64,000 nucleotides of DNA from Branchiostoma lanceolatum (lineage: Eukaryota > Chordata > Leptocardii > Amphioxiformes > Branchiostomatidae): the NCBI RefSeq assembly GCF_035083965.1, contig NC_089732.1, forward strand, positions 15,321,424 through 15,385,423. The letters run 5' to 3'. The notes beneath the pieces are model-generated. The model did no database searches and was not told the DNA's origin. It saw only the letters and a list, made by a program, of their open reading frames with translations. Every line of letters begins with the position of its first letter. Positions within the stretch are counted from its first letter, which is position 1. The position numbers were made by a program, and so were the translations under genes. Of the stretch, positions 59,601 to 64,000 are shown in pieces.

Positions 59601-62600
59601 GCCAAAGGCTGGCCACATTTCTGTCTTATGTACTACGGAGAGACTAACAACACTCATTGCATTCGTCTAAAAACAGTTAAATCTAAAGGGCTATGTAATG
59701 AGATAAAGGATACTTAGACCTAATAGTAATACTTAAAATCAATGCAGAAAACGTTTATATCTGCACGTAAAAATCTTTAGGAACATACACAATTAAGGTG
59801 GATACTGCAGACAGTAGCATGTAGTCACAGAAAAACACTTAACCTACATGTACAAGTCTGAGGTTGGATTGACAGATAAGGATAAACTTTTGAACTAAAG
59901 TTGTTGCAACAATTTGAAGTGTTTAAATATCTTTTAGTTGGTAAAATATAATCAAACCATTTTAAAGTTCCCCCAACAATTTTCACGTTAGAATCAACAA
60001 AATATAGTTAAACTTTTTTAAGTAGCCTCAACAATTTAAAGTGTTTAAACACATTAAAGTTGACATGATAAAGTCATCATAGTCAACTCAATTAAGTGGA
60101 GATAGTGAATCATAACCATGGAAACCACTTGTCAATCACTGCAGTACAGACTCTATTTTCAAACCATCTGGTCATGCAGACAGTCCAATCCATATCTCTA
60201 TGATGTGTTTATAGGTGGTGATATCAAACCTCTAGGGATAGCCAGAAGGCAACAAGGCCGCATCTGGTTAGGGAACTGAGACTTCCACATTGTATACAGA
60301 CACATATCTGTACCCAGGGGCTGTTGATATGATATTTGATAGGAAACTATGAGTCCTAATCTAATCAGAGAAGCTGATAGTGATAAGCCACCACCTGACT
60401 TTTGGTATCAAAATGCAGCTGACTCTACTGTAATTCACTTTATCTTCATGGTAGCAAAATTAGCACGGTGTAAGGAAAATTATCATTTTAACTGAACTTA
60501 AACTTCACCGTGGCGGCAAGTGATTTACAGAATGGATGTGTGAAGAAATCATAAATGATAACAGGTTTTGTCACGGTGATGATAGGTTCATGGTACAGAG
60601 GTGACCGTGAAAACAGTGAACATAAAGAAACAGTAGTCTTGTTGTTGTTTCACTGTAGGTTTAGAAGGAAGGAAAATACTAGAGATTTTTATTTTCAAAG
60701 GAGCTAGAATTTGTAGCTGCATGTGAGATGTGTATATGACAAAGTACAGGCTTGAACAGACTTGAAGTTCAATACCAAGTGGTCACTTTTTCACATTAAA
60801 AGATAACTGTTATTTTTCAACTTTGTTAACGAAAGCGTCTATTTGTTGACTGTTTACAGTGGTTGTCTATGTCATTATGTACAGAAAGTAGTCATTTCCT
60901 TCCTTGTGCCGAGTGAACCATACTTGTTCAAACCTCTTTCGGCATGTCGGCAATCGCAGAAATTACATCCCTTTAGATCAAAGGAGGGGGGGACTCGGGT
61001 AATGTGTGCGATAAGCCGGCTGCTAGTGGAGTGGTGGAGATAGGAAACTCCCCTGTCAACAGTAGTTATAGCACAACTGTGATCAGTGTGTCCATACACC
61101 CACAGGTCGCACCGAAACATTCCTGCGGATTTCCCTGTTTGTACTACATGCGCGCGCAGAGGGGTAAGGTAGGGGGAACAAAGAGAGGGCTAAGCCGCAA
61201 CTCAGACTGTAGGAAAATAAGTACCGCTTTTGATGTACCCCTCGTCCTCCCTGGTGTACAAGCACTCTAGTCATGCTTTACAAGCTACTCCAGACAATTA
61301 GGCTCTTAACCCCTTTGGGAAGCCAATAGTTAGTCAGGAGGATAGCGGTGGAATGTTGGAATTCTGGACAGAAAAATGTGGAAGAGAAGTAGCAGGTTAA
61401 GTGCAGTGGTTATACTAGGTCAATGGCTAGTTTTCAACAAACAAAACCAAGAGATTTCTTACTTAAAGATAGAGGAATCTGAAGATGATCTTCAAGAAGC
61501 CCTCGTAGAAGGATTTTAAGAGTTATGGTTATATGTTGTCCTTCTGTTGTAAAGAAGACAAAGTTTCAAAAGCCAGTGAACGTAACTATGTGAGTGCAAA
61601 TGAGGAAAAGACAACGTTCTGTGCAAAGTTCTAAATGCTCGTGAAAACTATTAAAAAGTCCTTTAAAGCCCAAAAAAATTCATTCAACTCTCAATCAAGT
61701 TGAGAAATAGAATGGAAAAAGAGATTCTGAACCTGTCTCAGGATAGGCATATGGACTCATCAGCAAAAAAAAAAAAATGATATTATGGTACTTTCAGACA
61801 AAAGTTTCTTTGGTCCATCCAATGTTCTCAGGACATAGAAGAAGTCTTTGCATTTCAGGGAAGAACCAATATATCCTGAGAACAATGTGTGCTGCACAGA
61901 AACAGGTGAAACATGTGTATTTACAAGAGCGACCCCTTGTTTCTCCAGAGACCCTGGAAAATGTAAGTCCCCACTGGGAGATAACACTTTTCATGGCTAG
62001 CTCCAAAAGCAGATGATTGCTTCGAAACAGGGTCCAAGGCAGTACGGAATGAATGTGTATTCTTTCAAGGACCAAATTCTCAAGAAAACCCACTTTAACC
62101 CTTGTAATTGGTCCCAGTCCAAACAGGATACAAGATATACATCGTGTAGAGCAGGCGATAACCTTTTGCTGAAGAAGTTATCACGGAACAGGTCAGTTGT
62201 TCTGTGTGTCTTACCAAGTGCTAAAAGATGTTAGCTTTTCAAACAGGAAAAGCAGAAACGCAACTTTGAAGTTTTTGAAATAACAAGAGAAGATGATTAT
62301 CTGAGTGGGCTAATTGCACTACAGGTCTGAATGTGTTGTTTTTCTTTGCTAGCACAACAGAAAGGCGTTTTCTTCCTTAAGTGGAGGTGCATGTATGTTT
62401 TGTCGAGTATGTTTTGTTTGCTGGAGAGAGTGCAAACACTGAGCGTAGACATATCAGAGGGAGGCAGGAGTTTGTTAATTACCTGTGAGGAGTTGTGAAA
62501 CCTCGTTAAGCCTGGTCTGCAGGGTGGTGACAACCTCGTTAAGATGGTCGACTGTCTGGCGTGCGTCTCTCAGCTGCGTCAGCTCAAACTCGCTCATCAG

Positions 62601-63077
62601 CACGATCCCCTCCAACTCTCGGTTCTTTCCCTTCAGACGCTCCAGCTCTAGAGTCTGGTTCAGGAGCTGGAGTTCGAGGTTTTTCACTTTCACGTTGTGT
62701 TCGAGCGAACGGATCTCCATCCTCGCCGTGGCGTTCACGACGTCCTTGTGCATGTTCGCGCTCCATAGTTCTCGGTCTTCCCGGTACCGACTGAACTGGT
62801 GCCGGAGACGGTTTGTCTTGTCCGACGTCTTCTTGACGTCTCTCTTCATCTCGGTGAGGATCTGGGCTGACTGCGAACTCTGGCAGGACGAGTCTCTCTC
62901 GTTTTTCGGCACCACGAAGGTGTAACTGCAGGCGCCGGTCTGAGCCTGTGTGTTACAGACCTGCGTGCACTGTTGACCCCTCAATACATCCACTCTGTTC
63001 TGTGCCCCAGCACTGTTCTGTCCAACCAACAATAAAATATTGCTGAAAAGCACCGCAACCTTGCACACAGCCAGCAT
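44603..63077 (-). CDS. Secreted coiled-coil/C1q-domain protein, 362 aa, three exons
   Basis: Exons, 5' to 3' on minus: 63077-62483, 48656-48346, 44785-44603. Phases agree (1, then 0), total 1,089 nt. Residues 1-25 are a signal peptide (MLAVCKVAVLFSNILLLVGQ). C37, C41, C50 and C65 frame CSYTFVVP, which with the coiled coil (about 70-198, LELQLLNQTLELERL) recalls the N-terminus of angiopoietins. A short Gly/Pro linker (IRPPGGYPPPPG) leads to a C1q domain (about 230-362) with FDKIFVNEG, GVYFFTFTIQSY, ALVQNGREQ, VWLQMDGG and the end TFSGYLVYAKFS. Such proteins form secreted trimers that bind surfaces or receptors; C1q-domain genes are many in lancelets. No collagen repeat and no fibrinogen domain were seen. 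I chose the second ATG (63077) because it starts the signal peptide directly; 63107 is also possible. Confidence 0.85.
44880..45250. repeat. Repeat family copy ending in CA-rich microsatellite and ATCTCCAT hairpin
   Basis: Contains CCCTGCAGTTTCAGAGC, ACCATAGCATGTCCAGGTCA, GTACCAAGGTCACATACCAG, then ACACACACACAGACACAC and the small palindrome TATCTCCATTTTTAATGGAGATA shortened here to its arms TATCTCCATT/AATGGAGATA. Closest to 57560-58345. Confidence 0.75.
45554..45765. mobile_element. TA-flanked MITE, CTGTAAATGC family, copy 1
   Basis: TA-CCGTAAATGCAGAAATG at the left and GAATATTTCTGCATTTACAG-TA at the right. The interior has GGAGAAAATGGAGTGTTCGC and GTGGTTTT. In the second C1q intron. Confidence 0.8.
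45970..46174. mobile_element. TA-flanked MITE, CTGTAAATGC family, copy 2
   Basis: TA-CCGTAATTCTTAAAG ... GGCATTTACAG-TA, with the reversed interior word AACACTCCATTTTCTCC. Confidence 0.75.
46502..46665. mobile_element. Truncated MITE of the TATTTTCTCGA.TAAAGTAC family
   Basis: The left end TACAGTATTTTCTCGATTAA and the inner GTGTACTTTATTTGAGGT match 53616-53980; the right end was not found. Confidence 0.55.
48220..48345 (-). repeat. Partial tandem duplication of the C1q exon 2 end with splice donor
   Basis: 48240-48285 repeats the exon end on the minus strand: ACTAACATCGCACTGGTACA, then the codons for NGREQ and a GTGAG donor, with only synonymous-looking changes (GGAAGAGAACAG versus GGGAGGGAACAG). 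The intronic part (GAAAAGAGC...TGAGAA) is repeated too. Period about 107 bp. Confidence 0.75.
48689..48904. mobile_element. TA-flanked MITE, CTGTAAATGC family, copy 3
   Basis: TA-CTGTAAATGCATTTAAG ... TATTTCTGCATTTACAG-TA. Lies ~30 bp upstream of C1q exon 2 in transcript sense, inside the 13.8 kb intron. Confidence 0.85.
48971..49099. mobile_element. Mariner-like MITE, 129 bp
   Basis: 25 bp inverted ends with two mismatches: CTTTGAGGGATGATCGATAA at left, and the partner at 49075-49099 (reverse complement CTCTGAGGGATGATCAATAA). TA lies near both ends. Termini with GAGGGATGATC and AAGTTCT resemble mariner ends. No ORF of note. Confidence 0.75.
49697..50115 (-). mobile_element. LINE 3' end with reverse-transcriptase zinc tail
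   Basis: The minus strand encodes CPTCKENIENEFHFAMNCP (ORF 49891-50115), the C-terminal zinc knuckle of LINE ORFs. The 3' end closes AATAAAGTTCATTCATTCAT. It is 5' truncated and lies in the C1q intron. Confidence 0.75.
50700..50875 (-). mobile_element. Possible tRNA-like SINE fragment
   Basis: Minus strand has CCTGATTCAATCCTGGG (box B-like) preceded by an AGTTGAGCACCTGG word (box A-like). Divergent. Confidence 0.35.
51147..51307. mobile_element. PIF/Harbinger-like MITE, copy 2
   Basis: GGCCACACCAATTTAATTTC and its inverse, 161 bp, flanked by TAA on both sides (51144-51146, 51308-51310). Almost the whole element can fold into one hairpin. Confidence 0.85.
51710..51750. repeat. (TTCA)n microsatellite
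   Basis: Tandem ATTCATTCATTCATTCAATC. May be a worn LINE tail. Confidence 0.6.
52032..52158. repeat. Hairpin repeat with ~45 bp arms
   Basis: 52032-52076 (TGTTTTTGACGTCTTTTTAG...) pairs with 52114-52158 (CTAAAAAGACCTCAAAAACA at its end) around a 37 bp loop. Probably a fold-back MITE. A small-RNA hairpin cannot be excluded. Confidence 0.7.
52815..52980. mobile_element. MITE, CTGTAAATGC family, worn copy
   Basis: Interior GGAAAATGGAGTGTTCGC and right end ACATTTCTGCATTTACAG-TA; the left end is damaged. Confidence 0.65.
53616..53980. mobile_element. TA-flanked MITE, TATTTTCTCGAATAAAGTAC family
   Basis: Left TA-CTGTATTTTCTCGAATAA; right end reversed reads TA-CCATATTTTCTCAATTAAGG. Three ACTTTATTTGAGGTT words lie inside. 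Confidence 0.75.
54700..54830. repeat. Interspersed repeat, sister of 27725-27860
   Basis: Shares ATGCAAGC, GAAGCCGCATTGC, TATCCTCAGTCTAAGGTTG and CTACCATTTACTG with the 27.7 kb copy. Confidence 0.45.
55390..55640. repeat. Repeat family copy, reversed, with (TG)n(TCTG)n
   Basis: Reverse complement of the family at 57560-58345: GGGCCCCCTAGCAGCTT, AGTACTGCAACAGAACC and GGACATGCTATAGTCTTGAT. It begins with a TG/TCTG microsatellite at 55399-55434. Confidence 0.75.
56487..56662. mobile_element. TA-flanked MITE, CTGTAAATGC family, diverged copy
   Basis: TA-CTGTAATTCTTAGAATT ... GCATTTTACTG-TA with interior words like the 45970-46174 copy. Confidence 0.6.
57560..58345. repeat. Repeat family copy, most complete example
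   Basis: Starts AGAGTTCCGCGACCTCATAT, has ATTAATTATGCAAATGAGG words, then CCCTGCAGTTCCAGAGC, ACCAGGGGGCCCAAAAT, a CA microsatellite, and closes with TATCTCCATT...CATGGAGATAAC. Inner TATCTCCATGAA words occur at both ends in opposite sense. No ORF. Confidence 0.75.
58794..59024. mobile_element. PIF/Harbinger-like MITE, copy 3
   Basis: GGCCACACCAATTTAATTTC with its inverse, flanked by TTA both sides. The interior (GCACAAGGACATCATTAAAA, CACTCCCTGAAACTGTGTGC) is nearly identical to copy 1 at 34917-35143. Confidence 0.85.
59103..59315. mobile_element. MITE, CTGTAAATGC family, worn copy
   Basis: TGTAAATGCATTTAAGTTCG, GGGAGAAAATGGAGTGTGCA, and ACCACCACAAATATTTCTGT at the right. Confidence 0.7.
60426..60635. 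mobile_element. TA-flanked MITE, TACTGTAATTCACTTTAT type
   Basis: TA-CTGTAATTCACTTTATC ... AACATAAAGAAACAG-TA, reverse copy of 31190-31381. Confidence 0.75.
60640..62470. other. First-intron DNA of the C1q gene without recognised feature
   Basis: Several 63-99 residue ORFs, none with a known pattern or sensible splice context. A poly-A run lies at about 61767-61779. Confidence 0.4.
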
Positions 63078-64000
63078 GGTGTCCGGTCCAAGCAATGCCA
63101 CTGCCACAGAGAAATAACCTCAAGATTTAGCGGTTCAATCTCTTCTTCTGAGAGGTTGTGAGTGGCCACCCGATGAGAGGTTATAGACCTAGTGTTGGCC
63201 TGCCCTGGTTGCCTGTGGAAGACCCTCTGTGTTGTTGTCCAGCCCCTTGTCCTGCCAGAACTAATTCCCTGGCACCATGTGGGGAGCTTGTCCTGGAATT
63301 GTGAACAAACAATTAGTAGTGGTTGAGTAGGCAGCAGGTTAGTCACTCTCAGCCTGCCAGTGTGGGCCTTGTTGACTCACTGTTTGATACAGGCTGGGAG
63401 AAATCAATTGTCTGGTTCTCATACCAGGAAAAAAAAATTCTGTGATGCTAGAGTGACTCATCTCGGATTGATTTTACTATTCTGAATTTTTCTTTATCAT
63501 ATGTTTCATTAAAGAGTTGGCCAATAAGAACTCACCCAATACACATTATTATGATAATTACATATCGTTCTGGAGTTGGTTTTTGTAGGAGATGAGAAAA
63601 ATCCCAACTAAAGGAGCAATAAAAAGCATAAAATAGCTAGGCTTGAATATGGTAGAGCCAATTTTCCAAGATGTTTATACAGGTAGGTTATCTTCTTATT
63701 GTGATATTTACTTAGCAGATATGTATTGACCAATTAAACTAAAAAAATAAATTATCAATAAACTTAAATGATAAGAACTAAATGAGCTCTCATTTATGGA
63801 GGTTTTTTTCAACGCAAATAAAGTCTGGCTGGTTTTCTGACGTCCCCTTTCTATTGCTGTACTCTGCTTCTGAGTCAGTCACTCAGTGTCCCTCTAATGT
63901 ATAATGCCGGTGGACGTAGATTGCTACTTCCCTCACATCCTCTTGTTTGTTATTGATCTCAATCAGTTCCTTCCTCCTCTCTTCTGCTTACGTATGCATG
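63078..64000 (-). promoter_or_regulatory. Upstream region of the C1q gene
   Basis: Must contain the 5' UTR and promoter, possibly with an upstream non-coding exon. I see no clear TATA box or second gene. The 121-residue minus ORF 62981-63346 overlaps the first exon in another frame and is a shadow. Confidence 0.4.

Noticed and set aside
62561..62925. Plus-strand ORFs of 77 and 146 residues
   Set aside because: Shadows of the coiled-coil exon of the C1q gene, which has signal peptide, splice donor and phase support.

Overview
The window looks like nuclear DNA of an invertebrate chordate, most likely an amphioxus (Branchiostoma). Introns are small to large with GT-AG (once GC-AG) borders, a conserved eukaryotic housekeeping gene (DIMT1) is present, a secreted coiled-coil/C1q gene is present, and tRNA-derived SINEs, CR1/L2-like LINE ends, MITEs, microsatellites and a satellite are packed between them. 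Species is inferred from gene content and repeat style, not proven.

Layout. 1-5.2 kb: interspersed repeats, a TTAA-flanked piggyBac-like non-autonomous element and a LINE 3' end. 5.29-11.85 kb: a complete mobile element carrying a ten-exon, uninterrupted gene for a 1,104-residue RAG1-like protein. It sits inside one monomer of a ~178 bp satellite whose main array follows at 11.86-14.48 kb. 15.9-22.5 kb: a duplicated, partly broken cluster of unidentified exons, including head-to-head inverted copies of one exon. 23-25.7 kb: nested repeats, including a 922 bp element with long inverted repeats and an 8 bp target duplication. 25.9-36.5 kb, plus strand: first eight coding exons of DIMT1 (18S rRNA dimethyladenosine transferase), with transposons in the introns. 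The last ~95 residues were not found. 38-42.4 kb: a second DNA transposon with an intact 768-residue DDE transposase on the minus strand and ten copies of a GTAACGTAAGTCAA-type motif around it. 44.6-63.1 kb, minus strand: a three-exon secreted protein, signal peptide + Cys-rich segment + angiopoietin-like coiled coil + C1q domain. Its 13.8 kb intron is full of MITEs.

Main point of interest. The RAG1-like protein keeps an N-terminal zinc region and RING finger (the RAG1 N-terminal arrangement) and a RAG1-type catalytic core: D592, D667, E1046/E1050, with zinc ligands C686/C689 and H1024/H1029. There is no RAG2-like gene beside it. Element ends are CAC...GTG with a 4 bp target duplication GAGG. 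A shared inverted motif lies 32 bp from one end and 22 bp from the other, which recalls the two unequal spacers of V(D)J recombination signals. The closest published relatives I know of are the N-RAG-TP elements of Aplysia and, with CAC ends and 4 bp duplications, the Chapaev superfamily; this assignment is from memory and needs a search.
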